A stretch of DNA of 64,000 nt from Bacillota bacterium (GTDB taxonomy: Bacteria; Bacillota; Syntrophomonadia; Syntrophomonadales; Syntrophomonadaceae), in contig JAKPGY010000237.1 of NCBI GenBank assembly GCA_029550685.1, positions 24,500-88,499 of the forward strand, read 5' to 3'. Below the pieces are notes generated by a model. That model was not told the DNA's origin. It saw only the letters and a list, made by a program, of their open reading frames with translations, and ran no database searches. A program made the position numbers and the translations under genes. Of the stretch, positions 25,818 through 34,461 are shown one piece after another (the stretch's first letter is position 1; each line of letters opens with the position of its first letter).

Positions 25818-26498
25818 TTATCTCTCCTCCAGTTTATAACCGATTTTAAACACAGTCTTAATTTGGGCGGCGCTATCGCCTAAAGCCTTACGCAGCTTTT
25901 TTATATGGTTATCCACCACCCGGTCATTACCATCGAAATCATATCCCCATAACCGGATGAGCAAACTCTCCCGGCTGACGGCTTTTCCCTGATTTTCCAT
26001 TAGTATTTTTAGTAATCCAAATTCCAGGGGAGCCAGGATCACCTCAGCTTCATGCACATAGACGGTACAGCGATAGGGATCTAATTTTATATGACCGGCA
26101 GTCATCACTTCATCTCTTACCATGCCTTTGGCGCGTTTTAACAAAGCCATTACTTTGGCATAAAGCTCGGCCAGGGAGAAAGGCTTGACGATATAGTCGT
26201 CACAACCCAGATGATACCCGTATAAACGGTCATTTTCCTGATGACGGGCAGTAATGAACATAATCGGAACATCACTGGTCTTGCGCAGTTCCCGGCAGAT
26301 TGCAAACCCGTCAACTTCCGGCAGCATGACATCCAGAAGCACCAGATCATATTCCTGGTCCAGATATTTTTCCATTCCCTCATGCCCGGTCTCCGCGGAT
26401 TCTATATCGATGATCCCATTACTTTTATCCAAAAAGTAATCGGTAATGATCTCTCTTATTTCCGGATCATCTTCCACCAAAAGCAACCTGAAAACCAT
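25818..26498 (-). CDS. OmpR/PhoB-family response regulator
   Basis: The 226-residue product has a receiver domain with acidic pocket VEDDPE, phospho-acceptor Asp56 in LLDVMLP and the conserved Lys in DDYIVKPFSL. The C-terminal winged-helix domain (about 130-226) shows the SRESLLIRLWGYDFDGNDRVVDNHIKKLRKALG pattern. It should bind DNA after phosphorylation by the adjoining kinase. ATG 26498 has a GGAGGTGA site. It is divergent from the acyl-CoA synthetase gene across a 320-bp A/T-rich gap. Confidence 0.94.
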   Translation of the reverse strand: MVFRLLLVEDDPEIREIITDYFLDKSNGIIDIESAETGHEGMEKYLDQEYDLVLLDVMLPEVDGFAICRELRKTSDVPIMFITARHQENDRLYGYHLGCDDYIVKPFSLAELYAKVMALLKRAKGMVRDEVMTAGHIKLDPYRCTVYVHEAEVILAPLEFGLLKILMENQGKAVSRESLLIRLWGYDFDGNDRVVDNHIKKLRKALGDSAAQIKTVFKIGYKLEER

Positions 26499-26818
26499 CT
26501 CTTCACCTCCAGGTATAGATTACCAATTAAATATATCTTTTTTGTGTCCTTCTAGGTTCAAAGGCAATTTATTAAGGCAAGGAAAACAATGCCCGAATAA
26601 GGCAGAAAAAATAAGTCCGCAGTTATTGGCGAGGCAATTCCACTTTAGTCAATATTTTTACAAATTTCTTTTATTTGGTACAAAATAAGGCAAGTCTGAA
26701 AAGTAGCGTCTTTTTTCAGTATATTACGCTTCAATATTAAATTTTGATTTATCATAATTTTCAATCATAATGAATTACAAACAAATATTAACATTTTTCT
26801 TCAAGGAGGATCGGATTA
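26499..26818. other. Divergent 320-bp intergenic region
   Basis: A/T-rich sequence between the response regulator (minus) and the acyl-CoA synthetase (plus). No gene is seen. It must hold the promoters of both; only the plus-strand candidate at 26744-26771 could be drawn. Confidence 0.5.
26744..26771 (+). promoter_or_regulatory. Possible sigma-A promoter of the acyl-CoA synthetase gene
   Basis: TTGATT (26744-26749), a 16-nt spacer and CATAAT (26766-26771) lie about 50 nt upstream of the start codon in very A/T-rich DNA, so a chance match is possible. Confidence 0.35.
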
Positions 26819-28684
26819 ATGCACAAAGCGACTCAAAACTTACCGGTTTGGCGTGATTCTGACAGAGACTGGGAAACGGAATTCGAGAAATATGTATCTG
26901 AAAACAGAACACTCGCCTATATGATGCTAAAAAACGCCAGGATTTATAAGGATGAAATTATTTTGTCTCAAAAGAATTACAAAGGTGAGTGGGAATCTCT
27001 TACCTGGGCCGAATATGCCGACAGATTCACAGCCCTGGCCAAGGCTCTGATCGACATAGGAATTGACGTTGGTGATAAGTGCTCCATATTCTCCAGAAAC
27101 TGCTCAGAGTGGGCGATTTCAGACATGGGCATTTTGGCAGCACGTGCGGTTTCTGTCCCTATTTATGCCACCAACTCTAAAGAAGAGGCTGAATACATAG
27201 TCAATGATGCCGAAGTAAAAGTAGTCTTTGTTGGAGATCAAGAACAATATGACCGGATTGCCCAGATAATACCTGATAATCAATACCTAAAACTGATAGT
27301 TGCTATGAAAGATAATATAAACATTGCTGGTGACAAAAGTGTTTACCTGACCCAGCTCATCGAAAAAGGCCGCCAATTGGCTAATGACAAAGATTTTGAA
27401 AACCGTATCAATAATGCTAACCCCGGTGATATAGTAACCATTATATATACATCGGGAACCACCGGAAATCCCAAGGGAGCCGTTCATACCCATCGATCAT
27501 TCTTGTGCGGAATATTTCCAGCCTGGCGTTTTCCGGAAGCCGGGCCTCATTACACTTCTCTTTCCATCCTGCCCTTGTCACACATATTTGAAAGATTATG
27601 GTCCTACGGTTGTATGTGCAACGGAGTTAAAATCGGCTACTGTCCTGACCCAGCCAATTTTCTTGAATATATGAATCACTTCAGACCACATTTTATGACC
27701 AGTGTACCAAGGATGTGGGATAAAGTTTACGGTACCATCCATGCCAACATGAAAAATGCCGGTGGGATGAAGTATAAGATGTTTGAATGGGCTAAAAAAG
27801 TTGGGATCCAAGCCTATAGAAACAACAAATACGGCTTAAAATACAGGATTGCTGACAAGCTGGTTTTCAGCAAAATACGAGCCTTACTGGGCGCTGAGAA
27901 CTGTAATATTTATCATGTGGGTGGATCTCCCTTTGCACCGGAAGTAAATGAATTCTTCCAAGCTGCAGGTATTAATATTTTCATGGGCTATGGATTAACT
28001 GAACTCTTTCCAGTTTGTGTAGGTTTTAGAGATAATGCTATCCCCGGGTATTGCGGAGTACTGCTTTCCCTTTGCGATGCTCGGATTTCCGATGAAGGTG
28101 AAGTGCAGCTAAAAGGTGGCATGTGCATGACCGAATACTATAAGAATCCTGAAGCCACTAAAGAAATATTTACTGAAGACGGCTGGTTAAAAACGGGGGA
28201 TGTGGGCGAACTACATTATGTGGAAAAGAATGGTGAAAAACTTGGATATATTAAAATAACTGATCGTATCAAAGAAATCATAATCACCTCCGGAGGCAAA
28301 AATATCTCCCCGCAGCAGATCGAGTCCCTTCTGGGCAATGAAATATTTATCTCCCAGTTCGTGTGTATAGGTGAAGGAAGAAAATTCTTATCTGCCTTAG
28401 TGGTGCCGAATTTCCCGATTCTGGAAGACTACTGTAAAAAGAATAATATTGAGTATACTTCTCCCGAACAAATCATTCAAAATCCCGAGATCTACAAGTT
28501 ATATGAAAATATAATTGATGCCAATACTAAAAGCCTGGGCCAAGTCGAAAAAATAAAGAAATTTATTTTGTTGCCCGAGGAGTTGACTCAGGAAAAGGGT
28601 GAATTGACTCCTACCCTGAAACTGAAGCGTAAATTTATTGATCAAAAATACAAACACCTGATTGATAAGTTGTATGAAGAATAA
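26819..28684 (+). CDS. Long-chain acyl-CoA synthetase (AMP-forming)
   Basis: The 621-residue product is an ANL-superfamily ligase of the long-chain (FadD/ACSL) type. The P-loop IIYTSGTTGNPKGA is at about 208-221, followed by LPLSHIFERLW, HVGGSPFAPEV, GYGLTE, GWLKTGDVGE, and the hinge ITDRIKEIIITSGGKNISPQQIE. The C-terminal ELTPTLKLKRK contains the adenylation Lys. It activates fatty acids to acyl-CoA with ATP. ATG 26819 has an AAGGAGGA site. It is the only plus-strand gene in this part, ends at a bidirectional terminator, and with the divergent two-component system forms a module inside an otherwise conserved gene block. Confidence 0.94.
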   Translation: MHKATQNLPVWRDSDRDWETEFEKYVSENRTLAYMMLKNARIYKDEIILSQKNYKGEWESLTWAEYADRFTALAKALIDIGIDVGDKCSIFSRNCSEWAISDMGILAARAVSVPIYATNSKEEAEYIVNDAEVKVVFVGDQEQYDRIAQIIPDNQYLKLIVAMKDNINIAGDKSVYLTQLIEKGRQLANDKDFENRINNANPGDIVTIIYTSGTTGNPKGAVHTHRSFLCGIFPAWRFPEAGPHYTSLSILPLSHIFERLWSYGCMCNGVKIGYCPDPANFLEYMNHFRPHFMTSVPRMWDKVYGTIHANMKNAGGMKYKMFEWAKKVGIQAYRNNKYGLKYRIADKLVFSKIRALLGAENCNIYHVGGSPFAPEVNEFFQAAGINIFMGYGLTELFPVCVGFRDNAIPGYCGVLLSLCDARISDEGEVQLKGGMCMTEYYKNPEATKEIFTEDGWLKTGDVGELHYVEKNGEKLGYIKITDRIKEIIITSGGKNISPQQIESLLGNEIFISQFVCIGEGRKFLSALVVPNFPILEDYCKKNNIEYTSPEQIIQNPEIYKLYENIIDANTKSLGQVEKIKKFILLPEELTQEKGELTPTLKLKRKFIDQKYKHLIDKLYEE

Positions 28685-28731
28685 TCACGGTGTTGTTGTA
28701 AAAAACGCATGATAACCGGATTTTATTTAAT

Positions 28732-28762
28732 AAGGCCGATTTCTCTTCAGAACATCGGCCTT
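28732..28762. terminator. Bidirectional terminator between convergent acyl-CoA synthetase and rnj
   Basis: AAGGCCGAT and ATCGGCCTT form a perfect 9-bp stem around a 13-nt loop, with T-rich tails on both strands. It serves both converging genes. Confidence 0.85.
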
Positions 28763-28768
28763 TATTTA

Positions 28769-30430
28769 TCATACTTCCATTATTATGGGCAGTATCATGG
28801 GTCTTCGTCCCGTTTTCTCATAGAGATGCTTACCTAGACGGTCGCGCACCTGGGCTTTTATAACCGCCCATTCGGTTATCCTACGCTGACCACAGCTATC
28901 CAAAGCTTCTTTTACCCGTTCTTTAGCATCATCTATCAGTTGCTCAGATTCGCGAACATATACGAACCCTCGGGTAACTATATCTGGACCAGCCAATACT
29001 TCACCGGTATCCTTTTGAATAGTTACCACTACTATCATAATCCCATCCTGGGACAACTGCTTCCGGTCTCGCAAAACAATATTGCCAACATCTCCGACAC
29101 CCAGCCCATCGACCAAAATTTTGCCGGCGGTAACTTTGCCAACAATGCTGGCCTTCTTCCGGCTCACCTCTATTATCTGACCATTTTCAGCTACAAATAT
29201 GCGCGAACGGGGAATACCCAGACTTTCGGCTAACCGGGCGTGTTTCATTAAATGCCGGTACTCACCGTGAACGGGTACAAAAAACCGGGGACGAATCAAA
29301 TTCAGTAATATTTTCAATTCTTCTTGGGCCGCATGTCCGGAAACATGCACTCCCATACCTTTTTCATATATTACTTCTGCTCCCTGCCGGAACAGCAAGT
29401 CAACTGTTCTGGCTACCAGTTTCTCATTGCCTGGTATCGGTGTAGCCGAAATGATGACTGTATCATCAGGTTCAATACCAACCCAACGGTGATCAGCAGT
29501 TGCCATACGCGTCAAAGCTGACATAGGTTCACCCTGAGAGCCGGTTGTAACTATTACGATCTGATTGGGAGGATATTTACTTATATCTTCTTGCTCTATA
29601 AAAATACCTTCAGGTATTTTCATATAACCTAATTCGCAAGCTATCTTAACATTATTGATCATGCTGCGGCCAATAACACATACTTTACGGCCATAGTTAT
29701 GAGCTGTACTTATAACTTGTTGAATGCGGTGTACATTGGAAGCAAAGGTGGTTACGATGATGCGTCCCTGACACTTGCCGAACAACTCGTCAAAAGTATT
29801 GCCCACCACTTTTTCCGACATTGTAAAGCCTGGTTTATCAGCGTTGCTGCTATCACCAAGGAACACCAGAACTCCTTTCTCACCCAGTTCGGCCAGTTTA
29901 CGAAAATCTACCACCTCTCCATCAACCGGAGTCTGATCCAGTTTAATATCTCCGGTATGCAAAATGATGCCTACGGGGGTGTGTATGGCAATCCCCATGG
30001 CATCTGGAATACTATGACTTACCCGGATAAACTCTACTTCCAGATCATCAATCTTGATAACATCCCGGGGTTTAACTACCTGCAAACAACCGCAATCCAG
30101 ATTATGCTCATGTAATTTCTCTTCCACTATCCCCAGAGTAAGTCTGCTGCCATAGACGGGAACCTGAAGCTCTTTTAAAACATAGGGGAGGGCTCCAACA
30201 TGATCCTCATGGCCATGAGTCAACAAAATGGCTTTAACTTTATCCCGATTCTCTATCAGATAAGTGATGTCAGGAATAACCACATCTATTCCCAGCAGTT
30301 CCTCTTCGGGAAACATCAGACCAGTGTCGATGACCACAATAGTGTCCCCATAACGGACTGCAAGCATATTTTTGCCGATTTCCCCCATACCGCCCAGGGG
30401 AATAATCTGAATACGCTCATTATCAGACAC
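28769..30430 (-). CDS. rnj: Ribonuclease J
   Basis: The 553-residue product is a beta-CASP metallo-beta-lactamase nuclease. It begins with IIPLGGMGEIGKNM and has HGHEDH in LLTHGHEDHVGALP, the GDSSNAD segment, VTTGSQGEP, and VSGHAAQEELK with VPVHGEYRHL. It degrades RNA 5' to 3' and also cuts internally, in mRNA turnover and rRNA maturation. GTG 30430 has an AAGGAGGTGA site. It follows dapA, as rnjB does in Bacillus, so the B-type paralogue is implied by synteny; sequence alone does not separate J1 from J2 here. Confidence 0.95.
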   Translation of the reverse strand: MSDNERIQIIPLGGMGEIGKNMLAVRYGDTIVVIDTGLMFPEEELLGIDVVIPDITYLIENRDKVKAILLTHGHEDHVGALPYVLKELQVPVYGSRLTLGIVEEKLHEHNLDCGCLQVVKPRDVIKIDDLEVEFIRVSHSIPDAMGIAIHTPVGIILHTGDIKLDQTPVDGEVVDFRKLAELGEKGVLVFLGDSSNADKPGFTMSEKVVGNTFDELFGKCQGRIIVTTFASNVHRIQQVISTAHNYGRKVCVIGRSMINNVKIACELGYMKIPEGIFIEQEDISKYPPNQIVIVTTGSQGEPMSALTRMATADHRWVGIEPDDTVIISATPIPGNEKLVARTVDLLFRQGAEVIYEKGMGVHVSGHAAQEELKILLNLIRPRFFVPVHGEYRHLMKHARLAESLGIPRSRIFVAENGQIIEVSRKKASIVGKVTAGKILVDGLGVGDVGNIVLRDRKQLSQDGIMIVVVTIQKDTGEVLAGPDIVTRGFVYVRESEQLIDDAKERVKEALDSCGQRRITEWAVIKAQVRDRLGKHLYEKTGRRPMILPIIMEV

Positions 30431-30516
30431 GGTTTCACCTCCTTGCTATTCAGTTTTAATTCCGCCCGAACCAATCGCTTTGATTATTATAGCCGATACA
30501 AAAAGGCCTTACAACT

Positions 30517-30543
30517 AACAACCTTCCTAACTTGAAGGTTGTT
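30517..30543 (-). promoter_or_regulatory. Perfect 10-bp hairpin in the rnj 5' region
   Basis: AACAACCTTC and GAAGGTTGTT enclose a 7-nt loop about 87 nt upstream of the rnj start, between it and the dapA terminator. On the minus strand there is no T-run, so it is unlikely to terminate. It may stabilise or regulate the rnj leader. Confidence 0.4.
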
Positions 30544-30558
30544 ATCCATAAAAAAAGA

Positions 30559-30605
30559 CGGATCCTGCCCGCCAATCACATTGGTCATTATCAGTACAGG
30601 ATCCG
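30559..30605 (-). terminator. Terminator after dapA
   Basis: CGGATCCTG and CAGGATCCG form a 9-bp stem with a long, partly self-complementary loop; eight bases on, the minus strand has a run of Ts (30550-30556). It lies about 20 nt past the dapA stop. Confidence 0.75.
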
Positions 30606-30624
30606 CCTTTTGGCTAAGCAATTC

Positions 30625-31503
30625 TTAGATCAGTCCATTGGTCACCAACATCTCTCTGATTGCTGCGCGTTCCGCATCACTGGTACCGGTCAAAGGCAGC
30701 CTTAAACCTCCTACCTGGATATTCATCATGTTTAGGGCTTCTTTAAGAGGGATAGGATTGGTCGTGATAAACAGCCCCTTGAAAATGGGGAATAATTTTA
30801 AGTGTATGCGAGTTGCTTCTGAGGCATCGCCCTTTACAAAAGCATCTATCATGCGGGCAATATCTTGGCCTACCAGGTGGGATGCCACACTTACCACTCC
30901 GTATGCTCCCACAGACATCATGGGGAGAGTAAGGGAGTCATCCCCTGAATAGATTTTTACTGTGTCCGGCAACAACCGGGCCAGCTGGGAAGCCTGATTC
31001 ATATCTCCGGTCGATTCTTTGAGAGCTACTATGTTTTCAATGGCTGCCAAGCGGGCCATGGTTTCAGGTAATATGTTGCAGCCGGTCCGGCTGGGAATAT
31101 TATAGACCATAACTGGTAAACTTACTGCCTCAGCTATAGCTCGGAAATGCTGGTAAAGTCCTTCCTGGCTGGGTTTATTATAATAGGGGGCTACCAGCAG
31201 TAGACCGTCTACACCGGTTTTTTCTGCTTTGCGACTAAGCTCTATGTCATGCCGGGTATTATAGCTGCCGGTACCTGCCCATACCATAATCTTGTCACCC
31301 ACCTGTTCTTTTACCACTGAGAACAGGCGAAGTTTCTCTTCCTCAGACAATACTGGCGATTCTCCCGTTGTTCCCGCTACCACAATTCCCTGAGTGCCGT
31401 TTTTCACCAGGTAATCGGCTAGCTGAGCAGCCCTGCCATAGTCCACCTTTAAGTCATCATCAAAAGGCGTTACCATAGCTGTTACCAACCGGGGCATTTC
31501 CAT
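30625..31503 (-). CDS. dapA: 4-hydroxy-tetrahydrodipicolinate synthase
   Basis: The 292-residue product has GTTGESPVL near the N-terminus, the Tyr in MVYNIPSRTG and the Schiff-base Lys in IVALKESTGDM. It condenses pyruvate with aspartate semialdehyde, the first step of the lysine/diaminopimelate branch, and supplies dipicolinate synthase. It is the last gene of the dpaA-dpaB-asd-dapG-dapA run, as in Bacillus. ATG 31503 has an AAGGTGA site, and the gene ends at a terminator. Confidence 0.97.
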   Translation of the reverse strand: MEMPRLVTAMVTPFDDDLKVDYGRAAQLADYLVKNGTQGIVVAGTTGESPVLSEEEKLRLFSVVKEQVGDKIMVWAGTGSYNTRHDIELSRKAEKTGVDGLLLVAPYYNKPSQEGLYQHFRAIAEAVSLPVMVYNIPSRTGCNILPETMARLAAIENIVALKESTGDMNQASQLARLLPDTVKIYSGDDSLTLPMMSVGAYGVVSVASHLVGQDIARMIDAFVKGDASEATRIHLKLFPIFKGLFITTNPIPLKEALNMMNIQVGGLRLPLTGTSDAERAAIREMLVTNGLI

Positions 31504-31527
31504 CTAGATCACCTTCTATTAAATATA

Positions 31528-32757
31528 TTAAATATTTCCTAATTCAAATTTATCATGGAGTGCTTTAACAGCTTTCTCCATATGCTCACGCTTTACCAGG
31601 CACCAGATATTGGTATATGAATCTCCCGACTGGAGAATGGGAATGTTGTGGTCAGTCAGAGCTTCCACCACTCGGGCCATAACTCCCGGAATACCGGTCA
31701 TACCCGCTCCAACAACGGCTACTTTGGCACAGTTCATTTCCACATCGGGGTTAAGGCCAAGGTTGTGCAATATATCAATGGTACGAGCAGAGTCGTCAGT
31801 TGGCACTGTAAACATGATTAATTCAGGCTGAACACTGATAAAATCTATGCTGATTCCGTTCTCTGCCAGGGTTTTGAATATCTTTAATTCTACGCTCTTC
31901 TTGTCATCCAGACTACTAATGTTTACTTTAATCTGAGCGATACTGGAAGTATAGGTAATTCCGGTTATTAACCGATCACGTATTATACTGACTGCATCCT
32001 GGCGTCCAAAGTTTTGATGGGTTATCAACGTCCCAGGAGAATCAGAAAACGTAGACCGTACCCGCAGTGGTATACCGCTTTGCATGGCAATCTCTACCGC
32101 CCGGGGATGAATTACTTTAGCACCGTCCCTGGCCAGTTGGCATATCTCGTTGTAGGTAATATCATCCAACAACCTGGCATTTTCTACTATACGCGGATCG
32201 GCTGTCATTACTCCTTCTACGTCAGTAAAAATTTCCACCACTTCGGCATGAAGGGCAACCCCCAAAGCACTAGCGGTAGTATCACTGCCTCCCCGACCCA
32301 GAGTAGTAAGTTCCCCATTTTCCGCTCTGCCTTGAAAGCCAGCCACTACCGGCACCAGGCCTTCTTTTAAGCAGGCTAGAATATTCTTGGGATTGATATA
32401 TTTAATATGAGCATTGTTATATTGGTCATCGGTAACGATTCCGGCCTGCTCCCCGGTTAAAAAATGGGCCGGAATACCACGGGAATTTAGCTGCGCCGTT
32501 AAAACCACTCCGGATATTATCTCCCCACAGGCCATGATGAGATCCATTTCCCGCGCAGCAGGCTGGGGATTGACATCACGTACCAGTTGGATCAAGGTGT
32601 CGGTAGCATAGGGATCTTGCTTTCTTCCCATAGCAGACACAACCACAACCGATTGGTTTCCGGATTCAAGGGTTTTTTTTATAATATCACATACTCTATC
32701 CCGCTGCTCATAATTAGCCAGCGAGGTGCCGCCGAATTTTTGAACGGTAATTCTCAC
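31528..32757 (-). CDS. dapG: Aspartate kinase
   Basis: The 409-residue product starts with VQKFGGTSL and shows LGRGGSDTTASAL and FTDVEGVMTADPR of the kinase domain, with two C-terminal ACT domains (from about 265). It phosphorylates aspartate, the entry step to the aspartate family. The locus (after asd, before dapA, in the dipicolinate operon) matches dapG of Bacillus, the isozyme sensitive to diaminopimelate; the effector is inferred from synteny. GTG 32757 has a GGTGG site, and the gap to asd is 14 bp. Confidence 0.94.
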   Translation of the reverse strand: MRITVQKFGGTSLANYEQRDRVCDIIKKTLESGNQSVVVVSAMGRKQDPYATDTLIQLVRDVNPQPAAREMDLIMACGEIISGVVLTAQLNSRGIPAHFLTGEQAGIVTDDQYNNAHIKYINPKNILACLKEGLVPVVAGFQGRAENGELTTLGRGGSDTTASALGVALHAEVVEIFTDVEGVMTADPRIVENARLLDDITYNEICQLARDGAKVIHPRAVEIAMQSGIPLRVRSTFSDSPGTLITHQNFGRQDAVSIIRDRLITGITYTSSIAQIKVNISSLDDKKSVELKIFKTLAENGISIDFISVQPELIMFTVPTDDSARTIDILHNLGLNPDVEMNCAKVAVVGAGMTGIPGVMARVVEALTDHNIPILQSGDSYTNIWCLVKREHMEKAVKALHDKFELGNI

Positions 32758-32771
32758 TATATTCCACCGTC

Positions 32772-33788
32772 CTAATAATAATTGCGTTCAACTACAATCT
32801 CCGCTATTTGCACCGCATTGGTGGCTGCTCCCTTACGGATCTGGTCAGCTGCCACCCACATAGCAATCCCGTTATCACTGGAAAGATCTCGGCGAATTCT
32901 TCCTACAAAAACTTCATCTTTATTGGAAGTGTACAATGGCATAGGATAGACATTATTAGCGGGATCATCCTCGACTATAACACCAGGTGATTGACTGAGA
33001 ATTTCTCTGACTTGCTCGGGAGTTAAAGGAGTCTTGGTTTCCAGGTTGATTGATTCGGAATGACTGCGAAAGACCGGTACCCTAACTGCGGTAGCGGCAA
33101 CTTTCAACTCGGGATGATGCATTATTTTCCTGGTTTCCCAGACCATTTTCATTTCTTCCCGGGTATATCCATCTTCTACAAAACTGTCTATATGCGGGAT
33201 GACATTAAAAGCAATGGGATGTTGGAAAGTATGCGGTACAACAGACTCTCCGGCAAAATAGGCCCGGGTATGAGCGTCCAGTTCCTCCAAACCAGCTTTT
33301 CCAGCACCCGATACGGCTTGATAAGTAGATACCACTACTCTGTTTATATGAGCGGCTTTATGAATCGGATTTATAGCCACTACCATTATGATAGTTGAAC
33401 AATTCGGATTAGCTATAATTCCCTTATGCCAGGCAACGTCTTCCGGGTTTACTTCCGGAACTACCAGAGGGACTTCATCTGTCAAGCGAAAGGCATAACT
33501 GTTGTCAATTACTGTGCAGTTGCATTCTACCGCCTGAGGTGCCAACTCCCTGCTGACATCAGTTCCGACTGCAAACAGAGCAATATCTGCCTCTTTGAAG
33601 TGTTCCCGGCTGGCTGCCTGAACCTTTATAGTTTCACCCTTAAAATCTATTAATATCCCTTCCTCCCTGGGATCAGCCAAGCAAATAAGTTTGCTGATGG
33701 GGAAATCCCGTTCCTGGAGAACTTTCAACATTTCCTGTCCTACAGCTCCTGTTGCTCCAACGATAGCCAAACGTATGCCCCTTGACAC
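32772..33788 (-). CDS. asd: Aspartate-semialdehyde dehydrogenase
   Basis: The product (338 residues) has the N-terminal NADP-binding AIVGATGAVGQEM, the catalytic Cys in ANPNCSTI and the His in VPVFRSHSES. It reduces aspartyl phosphate to the semialdehyde used by both DapA and homoserine dehydrogenase. The start is GTG 33788 with a GGGAGG site 9 nt upstream; the frame stays open upstream to 33905, but family alignment puts the N-terminus at the GTG. It follows dpaB after a 61-bp gap. Confidence 0.95.
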   Translation of the reverse strand: MSRGIRLAIVGATGAVGQEMLKVLQERDFPISKLICLADPREEGILIDFKGETIKVQAASREHFKEADIALFAVGTDVSRELAPQAVECNCTVIDNSYAFRLTDEVPLVVPEVNPEDVAWHKGIIANPNCSTIIMVVAINPIHKAAHINRVVVSTYQAVSGAGKAGLEELDAHTRAYFAGESVVPHTFQHPIAFNVIPHIDSFVEDGYTREEMKMVWETRKIMHHPELKVAATAVRVPVFRSHSESINLETKTPLTPEQVREILSQSPGVIVEDDPANNVYPMPLYTSNKDEVFVGRIRRDLSSDNGIAMWVAADQIRKGAATNAVQIAEIVVERNYY

Positions 33789-33849
33789 GTCAATAAACCT
33801 CCCTGCAAAAACATCTGCATTCCATTTTATCACAGCAGGATTATCTTGC

Positions 33850-34458
33850 TCAAGAAATCGCAGGCCCCAGGAGCAGGGGCTGAATTTGCCGACCCTGAAG
33901 AGCATGAATAACTGTGTCGGTAATGAGACTCATGCATGCCACCACTGAGTTGGCCTTTTCAACGGGGTTATCCTGACGGAAAGGAACAAAATAAATATTT
34001 TTCATATTCAATAGCATGCCGATATTGCGTGCATTTACTCCTAAAGCATCATTAGTGGAGATAGCAATAACTACCGGTCTTTGGTTGCGCAGCTGAGCCT
34101 TGATGGCCATAAGAGCCGGAGTGTCCGCTATGCCATTAGCCATTTTAGCTATGGTATTCCCGGTAGCTGGTGCAACAACGACTATATCCAGTAATTTCTG
34201 AGGGCCAATTGGTTCGGCTCCCACAATACTGTTAATAATCTCGTGTCCAGTTATTTCAGTAATTATTTTTTTCAAATCTTTTACTTTATAAAAACGGTTA
34301 TCCTGATGATCAGCTGTATAGGAAAAAATAGGTATAATTTCGGCTCCTTCATCTACAAGGTGTTGTATTTCGGGAATGACCTCACCGACGGTACAGTGTG
34401 ATCCGGTTAAAACTAATCCTATTTTTACACCCCTTAACCGCATCAACGGTAACTCCAT
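33850..34458 (-). CDS. dpaB: Dipicolinate synthase subunit B
   Basis: The 202-residue flavoprotein-like subunit begins with KIGLVLTGSHCTVGEV and has VVAPATGNTIAKMANGIADTPALMAIKAQLRN, typical of SpoVFB in the flavoprotein/HFCD fold. With DpaA it makes dipicolinic acid, the spore-core compound that gives heat resistance. ATG 34458 has an ideal GGAGGTG site and lies 3 bp after dpaA. It is called spoVFB in Bacillus. Confidence 0.95.
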   Translation of the reverse strand: MELPLMRLRGVKIGLVLTGSHCTVGEVIPEIQHLVDEGAEIIPIFSYTADHQDNRFYKVKDLKKIITEITGHEIINSIVGAEPIGPQKLLDIVVVAPATGNTIAKMANGIADTPALMAIKAQLRNQRPVVIAISTNDALGVNARNIGMLLNMKNIYFVPFRQDNPVEKANSVVACMSLITDTVIHALQGRQIQPLLLGPAIS

Positions 34459-34461
34459 TTA

